37,909 nucleotides of DNA, from assembly GCA_024638855.1 (NCBI GenBank), contig JAHEJP010000006.1:1-37909 (forward strand). The letters run 5' to 3'. Positions 10,332 through 21,367 of the stretch are shown here, piece after piece. Each line of letters begins with the position of its first letter. Position 1 is the stretch's first letter. Source of the DNA: Chloroflexota bacterium. GTDB taxonomy: Bacteria > Chloroflexota > Anaerolineae > Promineifilales > Promineifilaceae. The notes beneath the pieces are model-generated. The model saw only the letters and a list, made by a program, of their open reading frames with translations, was not told the DNA's origin and made no database searches. A program made the translations under genes and the position numbers.

Positions 10332-10335
10332 ATGC

Positions 10336-11061
10336 TTAGATTTCGCCAGTGGTCAGCGCTCGCTTAACATCAGCAATCGCCTTGGTTACTTCGATCTCTC
10401 GCGGGCAAGCATTGGTGCAGTTGAATATCGTCCGGCAACGCCAGACACCGTAAGCTTCTCCCAATACTTCCAATCTCTCTTCATACGCTTCATCCCTGCT
10501 ATCAAAGATGAAACGGTGAGCCTGAACGATCGATGCCGGTCCTACGTAACGTTCGTGGGCCCAAAAGCTAGGACATGAAGTTGTGCAGGCAGCGCACAAG
10601 ATACACTTGGTTGTATCGTCAAATTTCTGTCGATCCGCTTGCGATTGAAGCCGTTCCCGACCGTTTTCCGGTACTGGACGATCGCTGATGAAATAAGGCT
10701 TGACTGACCGGTAATGTTCGAAGAATGGCTCCATATCCACGATCAAGTCCTTAACAACTGGCAATCCAAGCATAGGCTCTACTTGGATCTTGACTTTCGC
10801 ATCACCTTCTTTACCAAGGCGCGCAATTAATACTTTGCAGGCTAAGGCATTAGCCCCGTTAATTCGCATGGCATCGGAGCCGCAGACGCCGTGGGCGCAA
10901 GAACGGCGAAGGGTAAGTGTGCCATCGATGGTCCATTTAACTTTATGCAATACATCGAGTACAGAATCATTAGGATTGACATCGGTAAGTGTGTACTCGC
11001 CCCACCAAGACTTTTTATCTTGTTCGGGATTGAACCGTCGGATTTTCATTTCAACTAACAT
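10336..11061 (-). CDS. sdhB: Succinate dehydrogenase iron-sulfur subunit
   Basis: CAHGVCGSDAMRINGANALACK and CILCAACTTSCPSFW cluster motifs. Confidence 0.95.
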   Translation of the reverse strand: MLVEMKIRRFNPEQDKKSWWGEYTLTDVNPNDSVLDVLHKVKWTIDGTLTLRRSCAHGVCGSDAMRINGANALACKVLIARLGKEGDAKVKIQVEPMLGLPVVKDLIVDMEPFFEHYRSVKPYFISDRPVPENGRERLQSQADRQKFDDTTKCILCAACTTSCPSFWAHERYVGPASIVQAHRFIFDSRDEAYEERLEVLGEAYGVWRCRTIFNCTNACPREIEVTKAIADVKRALTTGEI

Positions 11062-11137
11062 GAAGTATTCCTTAAAAAAGATTTTGATCAGTCTGGAAAC
11101 ACCTGGCTTTCAAACGGCTGTACAAAATGTTGTCGGG

Positions 11138-12967
11138 CTAATAGACGCGGGGCTTTGGTTCGTAACGGCCGAGAGTCACCGGCTTATAGTCCAGCCGATA
11201 GGTCCCATCTTCATTGATAATTAAAGTGTGTTTTAGCCACTCATCATCGTTCCTTTCAGGGAAGTCATCACGAGCGTGAGCACCGCGACTTTCTTTTCGA
11301 GCCAGCGCTGAAACGGTCGTTACCTCGGCCAATTCTAGTAAACAGCCCAACTCCCAGGTTTCTAGAACGTCGGTATTGAAAAGCAAACCCTTGTCGTCGA
11401 TCTCAATATCGCTATATCTGGATTTTAGGCGTTTGATTTCCTCTAAACCCGTTGTAAGCGTCTCCTCAGTTCGGAATACTCCGACATAGGTAGTCATACT
11501 TTGCTGCATAGCCTGGCGTAACTCATAGGATTTTGTTTCACCGGTATTTTTTCGGATGCGTTCGAATTCGGCCATGACCTCCCCAGTTGGATCTTCAGGT
11601 AAGGGCAATAATTCTACTTCGTTACAGAACTTGGCCATCTGATTGCCGGCTCGTCGGCCGAAGACAACCAGATCAACCAGTGAATTAGTCCCTAGCCGGT
11701 TGGCTCCATGAACTGAAACGCAGGCAACCTCTCCGGCAGCGTAAAGTCCGGGAAGAACCGTGTTTTTTGCGTCGATGACCACACGGCCATTGACATCGGT
11801 AGGAATACCTCCCATGGCATAATGTGCAGTTGGTTGAACTGGCATGGGTTCTTTCACCGGATCAACGCCCAAGTAAGTGCGGGTGAAATCAGCTATATCC
11901 GGCAACTTTTCCTCAATATAGGCAGCGCTGATCCGCCGATCCTCACCTGCTTGTTCAAAGTAGTGGTTTACAGTCTCAGGTCGAATGTCGAGATGGACGT
12001 AATTCTTGCCGTTAATACCGCGACCAGCCTGGACTTCTAGATATATAGCCCGACTAACCACGTCCCGGCTGGCTAAATCTTTGATGGTTGGAGCGTACCG
12101 TTCCATAAAGCGTTCGCCCTCATTATTGATCAGCACCCCACCTTCACCCCTGACTCCCTCGGTGATCAGAATGCCGAGTCTGAAGATTCCTGTGGGGTGG
12201 AATTGGAAGAACTCCATGTCTTCGAGAGGGATGCCACGGCGAAGGCAAATTGCTGCGCCATCGCCGGTTAAGGAGTGTGCATTTGAAGTGACTTCCCAGC
12301 AGCGGCCCCAACCACCGGAAGCGAATAGAACAGCTTTACTATGAAAGATATGAAATTCGCCGGTAATAATGGAGATCGCAACAACACCGCGTACGGAGTC
12401 GCCAACTCGAATCAGATCAACCACATGATATTCGTCAAAAAAGTTCACCCTATTTTTGATGCATTGTTGGTATAGAGTTTGCAATATCATATGGCCTGTG
12501 CGATCGGCCGCATGACAAGCACGCATGACAGGCTTGCCGGTATCATTGTTGGTATGACCGCCAAAACGACGTTGGGATATTTTGCCTGCGTCAGTCCGAT
12601 CGAAGGGCAAACCCATGTGCTCGAGCTCGATGACTGTCTCAATAGCTTCTTTGCAAAGTACGTCAACCGAATCCTGGTCGGCTAGGTAATCGGAGCCTTT
12701 CACAGTGTCGTAGGCGTGCCACTCCCATCGGTCCTCCTCCAGATTACCTAATGCGGCGCCTATACCGCCCTGGGCGGCACCGGTGTGAGAACGGGTGGGA
12801 TAAAGCTTGGATATAACAGCAACATTGGCCGAACGACTGGCGTATAAAGCAGCCATTAAGCCGGCGCCGCCGGCGCCAATGATAACTGCATCGTAGGTGT
12901 GGTTTATTACGTTTTTTGACATGTTTACTCTTATGTAATGTATTCTTGATGTTGCATCCCAGGCCAA
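11138..12967 (-). CDS. sdhA: Succinate dehydrogenase flavoprotein subunit (start may be the internal ATG at about 12922)
   Basis: [56 protein letters not shown]. Confidence 0.95.
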   Translation of the reverse strand: MAWDATSRIHYIRVNMSKNVINHTYDAVIIGAGGAGLMAALYASRSANVAVISKLYPTRSHTGAAQGGIGAALGNLEEDRWEWHAYDTVKGSDYLADQDSVDVLCKEAIETVIELEHMGLPFDRTDAGKISQRRFGGHTNNDTGKPVMRACHAADRTGHMILQTLYQQCIKNRVNFFDEYHVVDLIRVGDSVRGVVAISIITGEFHIFHSKAVLFASGGWGRCWEVTSNAHSLTGDGAAICLRRGIPLEDMEFFQFHPTGIFRLGILITEGVRGEGGVLINNEGERFMERYAPTIKDLASRDVVSRAIYLEVQAGRGINGKNYVHLDIRPETVNHYFEQAGEDRRISAAYIEEKLPDIADFTRTYLGVDPVKEPMPVQPTAHYAMGGIPTDVNGRVVIDAKNTVLPGLYAAGEVACVSVHGANRLGTNSLVDLVVFGRRAGNQMAKFCNEVELLPLPEDPTGEVMAEFERIRKNTGETKSYELRQAMQQSMTTYVGVFRTEETLTTGLEEIKRLKSRYSDIEIDDKGLLFNTDVLETWELGCLLELAEVTTVSALARKESRGAHARDDFPERNDDEWLKHTLIINEDGTYRLDYKPVTLGRYEPKPRVY

Positions 12968-13017
12968 CTATTTACTATTCACCAGATGTAGTATTTGGAA
13001 ATGTTTCAAGATCTCAC

Positions 13018-13410
13018 TCACTTGGCAACGGCCATGATGGCTTCAGGATTAAAGCTAAAAATAGCGATGGCCGACCAGACGACGGTAATAATAACGAAGA
13101 TGACGATTAAACGGCCGATGATCTTGACAGTCCGAGGCTTGTGAATGTAATCCTCTAAAACCTGGCGTAATCCGTTGAAGCCATGGACGATGGCAAAGAT
13201 CAGCAGAAGTAAGTCGTAAGCTCGCCATCCCCATGAACGCCAAATATCCTGGACTGTTTGCAAAGTGAGACTATGGACATCACGCAGGACATGTTGAAGA
13301 AGCATATGACCTACAGCCAGTAGAAGTAATAAAATACCGGATAGGCGCATAAATAGGAAGGCATAACGTTCAGTGTTGTTGCGGGGTTTGATGTGACGGG
13401 TTGTTGTCAT
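13018..13410 (-). CDS. sdhD: Succinate dehydrogenase membrane anchor subunit
   Basis: 130 aa with three TM-like segments; LLLLAVGHMLLQH and HGFNGLRQVLEDY motif; position in the sdh cluster. Confidence 0.85.
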   Translation of the reverse strand: MTTTRHIKPRNNTERYAFLFMRLSGILLLLLAVGHMLLQHVLRDVHSLTLQTVQDIWRSWGWRAYDLLLLIFAIVHGFNGLRQVLEDYIHKPRTVKIIGRLIVIFVIITVVWSAIAIFSFNPEAIMAVAK

Positions 13411-13442
13411 TTAGCAGACTCCTGATAACAGTCTGAAAGCGA

Positions 13443-13892
13443 TTAAGGCGTTGGAAATGTAAAGCAGCTTTGGCTGACGGCAGCCAACTCAGTACAATGA
13501 CCGATTGTCCTTGTAAGCATGAAAAAGGCGATGGGTATATAAGCAACAGCGAATAATACCCAAACAAGCATGGTGCTTTGGCGCTGATATCGCCACCAAT
13601 CAGGCTTGAAATCTAACAACGTTATACGAATACCATTGAGGGCATGGTAAAGAACCGCCGCCATCAAGCCAATCTCGCCGATACTAAAGGGGAACCACTT
13701 GAATATCTCCACTGTATAACTATAGGCTTCAGGCCAAAACGTGGCATTCGCCGTGTCCCACACATGGATGACTAAGAAAAGCAAGACAGCAAGGCCTGAG
13801 AGGCGATGTGCCAGCCAACTCCATTGGCCCGATAATCCCCGATAGCGAATGCTTTCTCTCAGCGTCAGGATCAGTGAAGATTCTGATTGCAT
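13443..13892 (-). CDS. sdhC: Succinate dehydrogenase cytochrome b556 subunit
   Basis: WSWLAHRLSGLAVLLFLVIHVWD and LYHALNGIRITLLDF haem/quinone-site motifs. Confidence 0.9.
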   Translation of the reverse strand: MQSESSLILTLRESIRYRGLSGQWSWLAHRLSGLAVLLFLVIHVWDTANATFWPEAYSYTVEIFKWFPFSIGEIGLMAAVLYHALNGIRITLLDFKPDWWRYQRQSTMLVWVLFAVAYIPIAFFMLTRTIGHCTELAAVSQSCFTFPTP

Positions 13893-14058
13893 AAATGACC
13901 TCCATTGAGCGTTGGGGTAATCATGAAAAATAGTATGAGCGGCAAACTATTTGCTATTTTTTTAACTATAACACCTGCTCAAGGATTGGAAAAGTCAATG
14001 ACATCACTAGTACAAACCCCTCTTGCGCTGCTAAACACTGGCTGCTAAACTTTGATTA

Positions 14059-15039
14059 ATGATAAGGCCTTTTCAGTTGCGGGACCTGGCCTTGGTTCAC
14101 CGGCTTGGAGAACAAGGGGTGGTCTTTCAAACTCAAGCGGCGCTCACCAACATTCCTCATCCTGTCCGGCGCGCTGTAGTCCATATGCTTGTTGGTGGTC
14201 GCCATAGTACCTACGTCTGGAAATCGGACCAGCGAAACGCGGCCGGATTTGCCCAATTGAGTTGGCAGCATGGAAACAGCAGCGCCCATTTGGCCTGCTT
14301 GGCGACTGAACCGCGGGTTAGCGACCGCGATAACCAGCCAGTAATTGATGAAGATGTCTGGTTACCTCTGCTGGAAGATCTGACTGCCGAAGCAGGGCGC
14401 CATGGTTTTCACAATCTAATCGCCGAGGCAGCTGAAGATGGGCCCGAACTACCGGTTCTACGCCAGGCGGGTTTTGTCATCTATACTCGTCAGGACATCT
14501 GGATCTGCGACCAACCGGTAGAAAATGTTACATTAGATAATATGATGCCCAGGCAGTCAGTGGATGACTGGGATATCAGTGTCCTCTATTCCAATATCAT
14601 CCCTGGCTTGATACAGTCAGTGGAGCCAAATCCACCTTTGGACGTTGGCCGAAATTGGATTCTACGCGAGAATGGTGAATTGGTTGCCTTGATTCACAAT
14701 TTTGATGGACCAGTCGCTGGTTGGATGCGACTTCTCATTCACCCGAACGCGCAGACTAAGCCAAAGACAATCATTAGTGCTGCCCTGCAGCAAAATCCGC
14801 CTTCGCTCGAACACCCTATTTACTGTTGTGTCAGGCGTTATCAGAGCTGGTTGCAAGGTTCCTTAGAAAGGGCGGGATTCCGTCCATGGGGAAGCCAGGC
14901 TGTGCTCGTTAAACATATCGTCCTTCATGCTCAATCGCGAGCACCGATTACTACGGCCGTCCTGGGAGCACAAACGGTTCCTGGAACATCTCCATCAATC
15001 CAGGGATTTAGCCAAATAAACGGCAACTACAGTCATTGA
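14059..15039 (+). CDS. GNAT-like N-acetyltransferase / hypothetical protein
   Basis: 326 aa; IRPFQLRDLALVHRL N-terminus and GFHNLIAEAAEDGPELPVLRQAGF typical of GNAT folds. Confidence 0.6.
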   Translation: MIRPFQLRDLALVHRLGEQGVVFQTQAALTNIPHPVRRAVVHMLVGGRHSTYVWKSDQRNAAGFAQLSWQHGNSSAHLACLATEPRVSDRDNQPVIDEDVWLPLLEDLTAEAGRHGFHNLIAEAAEDGPELPVLRQAGFVIYTRQDIWICDQPVENVTLDNMMPRQSVDDWDISVLYSNIIPGLIQSVEPNPPLDVGRNWILRENGELVALIHNFDGPVAGWMRLLIHPNAQTKPKTIISAALQQNPPSLEHPIYCCVRRYQSWLQGSLERAGFRPWGSQAVLVKHIVLHAQSRAPITTAVLGAQTVPGTSPSIQGFSQINGNYSH

Positions 15040-15058
15040 AGAATAAGAATAGCCCAAC

Positions 15059-16741
15059 ATGAATGAGAATCAACGACAATTAAGGGAAGATTTGAGTCTT
15101 TTGCTGGCCATCTTACCAAATGATGTGCGTGCGGCACTTGACAAGATCGGCCGTGTAGATGAGCTATTAGAGGTTGTGTTAGATCTCGGCCGCCTGCCAG
15201 CTGCTCGATACACATGGGGCGAGCAAACGCTGAGAGATAGCGAGGTTTTATCATCTGAGATCCTGGCTATCGTCGATAATGTAGGAGATTTTGACGATGA
15301 TAATCGTGCCGGTATCGCCCGGACACTTCATCGCATTGCAGCTATCCGTAACCGGCGAGGCGAGGTGGTTGGATTGACTTGCCGCGTAGGTCGGGCAGTC
15401 TATGGAACCATCGAGATCGTAGCCGATTTGATCGCTGATGGTGAAAGCATCTTGCTCCTCGGCCGTCCAGGCGTAGGGAAGACGACGATGTTACGAGAAA
15501 TGGCCCGGGTTCTCTCTGAAAAGAAACGGGTGATTGTCGTCGATACTTCAAATGAGATTGGCGGCGATGGCGATATCCCCCATCCGGCCGTCGGCAGAGC
15601 CCGCCGCATGCAAGTTCCCCAGCCTTCCCACCAGCACGAAGTGATGATCGAAGCTGTCGAGAACCACAATCCTGAGGTGATCATCATTGATGAGATTGGT
15701 CGGGAAAGGGAAGCCGCAGCCGCCCGAACCATTAACGAAAGAGGCGTGCAACTGATAGGCACAGCTCATGGCAACACAATTGAAAATCTATTGCTTAACC
15801 CAACATTGTCCGATCTGGTTGGTGGCATCGAAAGTGTGACCTTATCCGATGAAGAGGCTCGCCGACGTGGAACACAAAAAACCGTACTAGAGCGTCGGGC
15901 GCCGCCAACCTTCAGTATCCTCATCGAGATCCAGGATCGCCAGCGATTAGCCATTCATCGTGATGTCGCCGCAGCCGTGGATGCTTTATTACGAGGCAAT
16001 CCTCTTGGCGTGGAGCTTCGCTCCAAAGATGATGAAGGCGAAATCGTCATCTTACCAGAGGAAACCTGGACAGTGTCTTCAGCCGAATTCTCTCGTCGGC
16101 GCGGCGGGTCGCCGCAAAGAGAACCACCCTCGAAGAGCAAAGGCCGGCAGGCAACAGCTGGGACGAATGGTAAGTCGCGAGGGCAAGGCCAGGTTGGAAT
16201 GGCCAACGATGGAAAAGTAAAGAAACGGAATCGTTTCGAGCCGACCTTCGCTACATCGAAACCTGAGCGGAAAACTTTGAACATTTTTGCGTACGGCGTT
16301 GCTCGCAATCGCCTAGACCAATCGGCGAAATCTTTAGGCGCGGCGATAAATATCGTCGATAGTCTTAACGAAGCGGATGTGTTGGTCACGCTCAAGAGTT
16401 ATTTCCGGCGCCAACGAAAACTCATCATTGACGCTCAAAATCGACGGATCCCGGTCTATGTGTTACGAGCCAATACAATCACTCAAATGGAAGGTTTCTT
16501 GGCCGAAGCGCTCAACATGGAAGTCGCCCCACCTGATCCATTTGAAGCAGCCATAGTCGAGACAGAGAAGGCGATCCAGTTGATCCACAGTGGTGAGAGC
16601 AGCGTTGATCTACGTCCAGTTAGCAGCGCCATTCGCCGTTATCAGCACCAACTGGTCCGTCAAGCGAATCTAATCTCCCATAGCTATGGAAAAGGCACAA
16701 ATCGCCACGTGCGAATTTTCCGCACTCACCGAAATCAATAG
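15059..16741 (+). CDS. SpoIIIAA/Ycf45-type AAA ATPase with C-terminal R3H domain
   Basis: LLLGRPGVGKTTMLREMARVLS Walker A, VIIIDEIGREREAAAARTINERGVQLIGTAHGN; C-terminus SSAIRRYQHQLVRQANLISHSYGKGTNRHVRI matches R3H. Confidence 0.9.
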   Translation: MNENQRQLREDLSLLLAILPNDVRAALDKIGRVDELLEVVLDLGRLPAARYTWGEQTLRDSEVLSSEILAIVDNVGDFDDDNRAGIARTLHRIAAIRNRRGEVVGLTCRVGRAVYGTIEIVADLIADGESILLLGRPGVGKTTMLREMARVLSEKKRVIVVDTSNEIGGDGDIPHPAVGRARRMQVPQPSHQHEVMIEAVENHNPEVIIIDEIGREREAAAARTINERGVQLIGTAHGNTIENLLLNPTLSDLVGGIESVTLSDEEARRRGTQKTVLERRAPPTFSILIEIQDRQRLAIHRDVAAAVDALLRGNPLGVELRSKDDEGEIVILPEETWTVSSAEFSRRRGGSPQREPPSKSKGRQATAGTNGKSRGQGQVGMANDGKVKKRNRFEPTFATSKPERKTLNIFAYGVARNRLDQSAKSLGAAINIVDSLNEADVLVTLKSYFRRQRKLIIDAQNRRIPVYVLRANTITQMEGFLAEALNMEVAPPDPFEAAIVETEKAIQLIHSGESSVDLRPVSSAIRRYQHQLVRQANLISHSYGKGTNRHVRIFRTHRNQ

Positions 16742-16770
16742 TGATAATTCACCGTTAGGTCCAAGCCAGA

Positions 16771-17415
16771 TTGACCAGAAACGAGATGTTTATCACTTTT
16801 GAAGGTTCCGAAGGAAGCGGTAAATCGACGCAGATCGCTTTGCTATCTTCTTACTTGTCGGAGTTAGGATACCAGGTACAAACTACCAGGGAACCAGGTG
16901 GAACCCAAATTGGAGAACAAGTCCGGCTGTGCCTACATGATGTTGCCAATACAGACATGACGTCTGCGGCCGAAGTTCTGCTCTATTCGGCTTCACGATC
17001 ACAATTGGTCGAAGAGGTGATTAAACCTGCACTTGCTAAAAAGAAAATCGTCCTAAGCGATCGCTACGCGGATAGCACGCTAGCTTACCAAGGCTACGGC
17101 CGGCAACTAGATCTGGATGCCCTTACTGCGATCACCCAGTTTGCCACTGGGGGATTAAAACCTGATTTGACGATTTACCTGGACATAGATGTCGAGGAAG
17201 GTTTATCCCGGCGAACGATGGGAGGTGAGGAAATGAACCGGATGGATCTGCAGCGGTTAGAGTTTTATCAGCGGGTGCGACAGGGTTACCTTACTTTGGC
17301 AGCTGCTGAACCAAATCGTTGGCGCATCATAGACGCCGGCAGGCCAACTGCTCAGGTTCAGGGTGATATTCGTCGCTGTCTAAGCGCTTTTTTGGATTCA
17401 GTAGCTCCTGGCTAA
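16771..17415 (+). CDS. tmk: Thymidylate kinase
   Basis: FITFEGSEGSGKSTQIALLSSYL, TREPGGTQIGEQVR, LSDRYADSTLAYQGYGR. Confidence 0.95.
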   Translation: MTRNEMFITFEGSEGSGKSTQIALLSSYLSELGYQVQTTREPGGTQIGEQVRLCLHDVANTDMTSAAEVLLYSASRSQLVEEVIKPALAKKKIVLSDRYADSTLAYQGYGRQLDLDALTAITQFATGGLKPDLTIYLDIDVEEGLSRRTMGGEEMNRMDLQRLEFYQRVRQGYLTLAAAEPNRWRIIDAGRPTAQVQGDIRRCLSAFLDSVAPG

Positions 17416-17792
17416 AGACCATCACTAGGTCCGGCCGATAGCTCTGGCATTGAGCTTTCAATCGATTCCGGGGATTCGCCTTTTTCCAACCGTTCTACGA
17501 CCTCACTGAATTCATCGCCCATGTCTTCGCCCATTTCGGTGCTCAACTTGCGCATGAAGTGGCCCATTGACTTCGGATCGTTTTCATCCAACCCGGCGAT
17601 CATACTTTCGGGGTCGAGGGACTCCAAGCGAGATTCTTCGGACTTGGCTAAAGCCACGCGGCTGATCAATCGTCTCAAATTGGTGCTCTCACAGTGGGAG
17701 CAGGAAGGTCGAGCTGAATCATATTCGGCATAGGTATAAAATCGACGGACAATGTGACCGCATTCTAGGCATCGAAACTCGTAGGTAGGCAT
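17412..17792 (-). CDS. FmdB-family zinc-ribbon protein
   Basis: MPTYEFRCLECGHIVRRFYTYAEYDSARPSCSHCESTNLRRLISRVAL from ATG at 17792; the track start 17915 adds an unlikely N-terminus. Confidence 0.85.
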   Translation of the reverse strand: MPTYEFRCLECGHIVRRFYTYAEYDSARPSCSHCESTNLRRLISRVALAKSEESRLESLDPESMIAGLDENDPKSMGHFMRKLSTEMGEDMGDEFSEVVERLEKGESPESIESSMPELSAGPSDGL

Positions 17793-18007
17793 ATTCCCTG
17801 CTCTTTTTTTCTTAGTGACCAGCTTGGTGGAGAAAAGTCCCTTGTTTAAGTATTTGGATGCTTGGGGCGTTGCTTTTCTCTGAATGAAAGTCGAAAGAAC
17901 AACACCTTTATTCAATTCAATGATTTTGGCTTACTCAAGATGGAACTGGCCCTCTTTTATTGATAGAATAAGATAAGCATTGTTACTATAACGATTTCAT
18001 TATACGT

Positions 18008-18649
18008 TTGCCTCAATCAGGTGCAACTTTGAAAGATCAAGACCCTTATTCATTGAACCGGTATCCATTATTAGTCGTGATCTCAGGACCATCAGGGGTG
18101 GGTAAGGATACAGTCGCTCGTCTCTTGTTGGAGGCGCCGGACACTTTTTACTTTGTTGTGACTGCGACAACTAGACCACCCAGGCCTGGCGAAGTGGATG
18201 GTTATGATTATTTCTTCGTAAGTCATGATGAATTCGCCCAGATGATCGAAAATGATGAATTGTTGGAGTATGCCGTGGTCTACAATGACTATAAAGGCGT
18301 ACCTAAACAACAGATCCGAGATGCCATTGCAAGTGGCAGAGATGTGATCATGCGGGTGGATGTCCAAGGTGCAGCGACAATCCGCAGTATTGTGCCAAAC
18401 GCCATCTTCATTTTTCTAACAGCCGAGTCGGAGGAAGCGCTTATCAGGCGCCTTAAAGAGCGGAAATCGGAAACGGCCGAGGGGTTGAATCTTCGAATCG
18501 CTACCGCCCGACAGGAGATGAGACGTGTGAATGAGTTTGACTTCTGCGTAGAGAATGTGGATGGCGAGTTGAGACAAACAGTCCAAAAAATATTGGCCAT
18601 CATTGAAGCTGAACACCTGCGTATTAATCAACAGCCCGTCGAGTTATAA
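18008..18649 (+). CDS. gmk: Guanylate kinase
   Basis: LVVISGPSGVGKDTVARLLLE, TTRPPRPGEVDGYDYFFVS, FIFLTAESEEALIRRLKER. Confidence 0.93.
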   Translation: MPQSGATLKDQDPYSLNRYPLLVVISGPSGVGKDTVARLLLEAPDTFYFVVTATTRPPRPGEVDGYDYFFVSHDEFAQMIENDELLEYAVVYNDYKGVPKQQIRDAIASGRDVIMRVDVQGAATIRSIVPNAIFIFLTAESEEALIRRLKERKSETAEGLNLRIATARQEMRRVNEFDFCVENVDGELRQTVQKILAIIEAEHLRINQQPVEL

Positions 18650-18714
18650 GCGTTGTAGGTTGAAGCCTGTGGTACTTTTTCCGCTCTGGGAGCAAATAAG
18701 CGAGTTCCATCACC

Positions 18715-19338
18715 ATGCCAATTGAAACGATCCTCTTTGACGTCGGAGGTGTGCTTTTCAAACCCTTGAACGACGCTGCTGTCAGACAAAGGCGAGAAAC
18801 CTTGGCTTTACGGTTAGGCTACGAGAACGCGAATCAGATGTGGAATCGTTTTTTCACTGGAGCGGAATGGGAACTGACCAAAACAGGGCGATGGACTGAT
18901 GCCCAGATGTGGTCGGCTTTGTTGTCACCGCATGGGATAACGGATCCCCTGGGTCAGCAACAGTTCCGAGATCAACTCTTTAAAGATGTAGGTTTGGGGT
19001 CAGAAATGCACCGGCTCATCCTGGATTTGCACGGCCGCTTCAAACTGTCGATCTTGAGCAATGCCAGCGATCACCTCGATCATATTTTAAATGAGCAAAT
19101 GAAGATCGCCGGCTACTTCGAGGTGATAGTCAATTCGCATTTCATCGGTGTAGCGAAGCCAGAACGACTTGCTTACGAAATAACTTTAGAACGCCTTGGG
19201 AATGAACCAGGGCAAGTTCTCTTCATTGATGATCAGTTGCGCAACATCGAAGCAGCCGGCAAGCTAGGTATTCATGGCTATGTATTTAATGGGGTGGAGG
19301 CGTTGAGGGAGGAGCTATTTCGTCGTTCATTGCTGTAG
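18715..19338 (+). CDS. HAD-superfamily hydrolase
   Basis: ETILFDVGGVLFKPL, LSILSNASDHLD, GVAKPERLAYE, VLFIDDQLRNIEAAGKLGIHGYVF. Confidence 0.88.
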   Translation: MPIETILFDVGGVLFKPLNDAAVRQRRETLALRLGYENANQMWNRFFTGAEWELTKTGRWTDAQMWSALLSPHGITDPLGQQQFRDQLFKDVGLGSEMHRLILDLHGRFKLSILSNASDHLDHILNEQMKIAGYFEVIVNSHFIGVAKPERLAYEITLERLGNEPGQVLFIDDQLRNIEAAGKLGIHGYVFNGVEALREELFRRSLL

Positions 19339-19416
19339 TCCTCGTTTTGATTCGTGACCTAAATAATCAAATAGACTGATCTCGACTTGTTGCCAGAAGA
19401 TTCCGGAGCTAATCGA

Positions 19417-21117
19417 TTAAGCTGCCAGGCTTATGATCCAGTCGACTAGACCGAGTATCGCGATGATGGCTAGGCCATAGACAACGGCTTTTCTTAGCAC
19501 CTGGCTGTCGCTGGCTCCTTCGACGGTACTACAACCAACAATGACTTTGGCTGGGGCGAAGAGACTGCCAATAGCCCCGCCGGCCGTTTGGGCCGCCAGA
19601 ATCCAGGTTATTGCCAGGCCTATTGTTAAGGCTGTTTCTAACTGTAACTGGCCAAAGACGACGTTGCTGTTGGTGTTGCTGCCAGTCATAAATGCACCCA
19701 ATGCGCCAATGAAAGGGCTGAGGAAGGGAAATAGAGAACCTGTTCCGGCGCTGAGTACCTGGGCCAACATCTGGGTCATACCGGCATGTTGCATGGTAAC
19801 GGCCATCGCCACGAGCGTGAGGATGCCGATAGTTGACTTTGTGGAGCCTCGAATGGTCTTACCGAGAATAGTCCGACCGCTGTAAGAATCGTCGCGGCCG
19901 AAAGTGCCCTGCCAACGAAACCATAAAAAACTAAGGATGCTGGTGTACATCAACAAGGCGCCAGCATGACCTAACAAACTAATTGCTCGGCCTGGTCCCG
20001 CCGGTGTTATCCAGCCGAAACGAGTGAGGACTTCGGGAAATTGGGGATCGAAGGTGATAATGGACAAGGGCTTTTCAAGAATCAATTCACCCACCACGAC
20101 AATGACGATCAAGATTAGATATGGGACGGATGCTTTGGTCAGGGCAGGAATCTCAAGACGGTGTCGACCAGACGACGCGCCTGCAGACGGCGGTCCGGCA
20201 GCCAGGGCCGAATCCTGACCAATGGAAACTCGTGAGAGACGGGCCAACCTTGCCCGCCAGGTGCCGGCATTGAAGAGCCCGATTCTCAAGTCAACTATCA
20301 TGACCACAAGGCCGACGATGCCGGCCCCGAATGCGGCTAGGCTCCACAAACCGGCCATTGCCAGGCCATATTGCACGCCTGCCATTATCAGTCCCACGCC
20401 GATAAGCTCACCCCACTGGCTCTGAATTGCAGGCAGGCGGCCGGTTTCCCAGAGGACGACCAGTCCGCACAGCAGACAACAAAGACCTAAAAAAAGTGCC
20501 GATGGCCCAGCCAGAATCTCGCCTGCTTTACCAGTGGCGGCTAACAAAGAGTAGAACGATGAGCCTAAAGAGCCAAATGTAACGGCCCAGGCATGACCGA
20601 CCAGGGAAATAACGACGGCCGAGTTTGCCGGAAAACCCAGCCCGACTAGCAAGGGAGCCACTACAGCCGCCGGTACACCGAATCCCGAAGCCCCTTGCAA
20701 AAAAGAGCCAAAGGTCCAACCTAATAACAGCGCCTGGGACGGTCGGTCATGAGCCAGTCCGGGTAATTCACGGCCGATAACGCTAATGGCGCCGGCATCG
20801 TTAACCACATGATAAAGCAACAAAGCCATCCAAATAATGTACAGTACGAAAAATGCCAGTAATAATGAGCGACCAAAGCTGACTAACAGAAGTCTAGGCC
20901 CGGCGCCGAAGACAAGGACGGAGACGACGACGGCCGTTAACCAGCCTGCCGGTCCTGCTTTAGCGCCTCGCCAATTGCGGCCAATCATCAGGTATAGGAC
21001 GACGATCAACGGCGATGCTGCAGCAATGATTGTGGAGAGATTCAGTGGTGGCAGCGACATGCGATCCAGTATAACCAATGCGTCTATAAGTACCAGAAGA
21101 CCAATATTAATTGGCAC
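19417..21117 (-). CDS. L-lactate permease family transporter
   Basis: 566 aa polytopic; LLGWTFGSFLQGASGFGVPAAVVAPLLVGLGFPA and FMTGSNTNSNVVFGQLQ are LctP signatures. Confidence 0.92.
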   Translation of the reverse strand: MPINIGLLVLIDALVILDRMSLPPLNLSTIIAAASPLIVVLYLMIGRNWRGAKAGPAGWLTAVVVSVLVFGAGPRLLLVSFGRSLLLAFFVLYIIWMALLLYHVVNDAGAISVIGRELPGLAHDRPSQALLLGWTFGSFLQGASGFGVPAAVVAPLLVGLGFPANSAVVISLVGHAWAVTFGSLGSSFYSLLAATGKAGEILAGPSALFLGLCCLLCGLVVLWETGRLPAIQSQWGELIGVGLIMAGVQYGLAMAGLWSLAAFGAGIVGLVVMIVDLRIGLFNAGTWRARLARLSRVSIGQDSALAAGPPSAGASSGRHRLEIPALTKASVPYLILIVIVVVGELILEKPLSIITFDPQFPEVLTRFGWITPAGPGRAISLLGHAGALLMYTSILSFLWFRWQGTFGRDDSYSGRTILGKTIRGSTKSTIGILTLVAMAVTMQHAGMTQMLAQVLSAGTGSLFPFLSPFIGALGAFMTGSNTNSNVVFGQLQLETALTIGLAITWILAAQTAGGAIGSLFAPAKVIVGCSTVEGASDSQVLRKAVVYGLAIIAILGLVDWIISLAA

Positions 21118-21367
21118 TTGAGTACAACTTGACTATTGTGTTCATTGATAATCACTTGCTACGATAGGTTTTGTCTGTCAAAAAATCTCTCTTGACACAG
21201 TTTGCAAGCAGCCGGAATCTGATCTGGCTTATTCGGATGATGGAACTGATATGGGGCTGATCACAGTCCAAGCTGGGCAATAGAATTAACTATCGAAAAG
21301 AAATTTTCCCCCTTTTGGACCATGATCGCACCGCGACCCGTAGCTAAACAAAAAACTGGAAATAGCC

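Noticed and set aside
15342-16395. Minus-strand ORFs opposite the R3H ATPase, including a 146-aa ORF at 15955-16395
   Set aside because: Shadow ORFs with low-complexity composition caused by the coding bias of the opposite strand.
17412-17415. Overlapping opposite-strand stop codons of tmk and the FmdB-like gene
   Set aside because: A compact convergent gene end; unremarkable in bacterial genomes.
19541-21121. Plus-strand ORFs opposite the lactate permease
   Set aside because: Antisense to a clear transporter gene.
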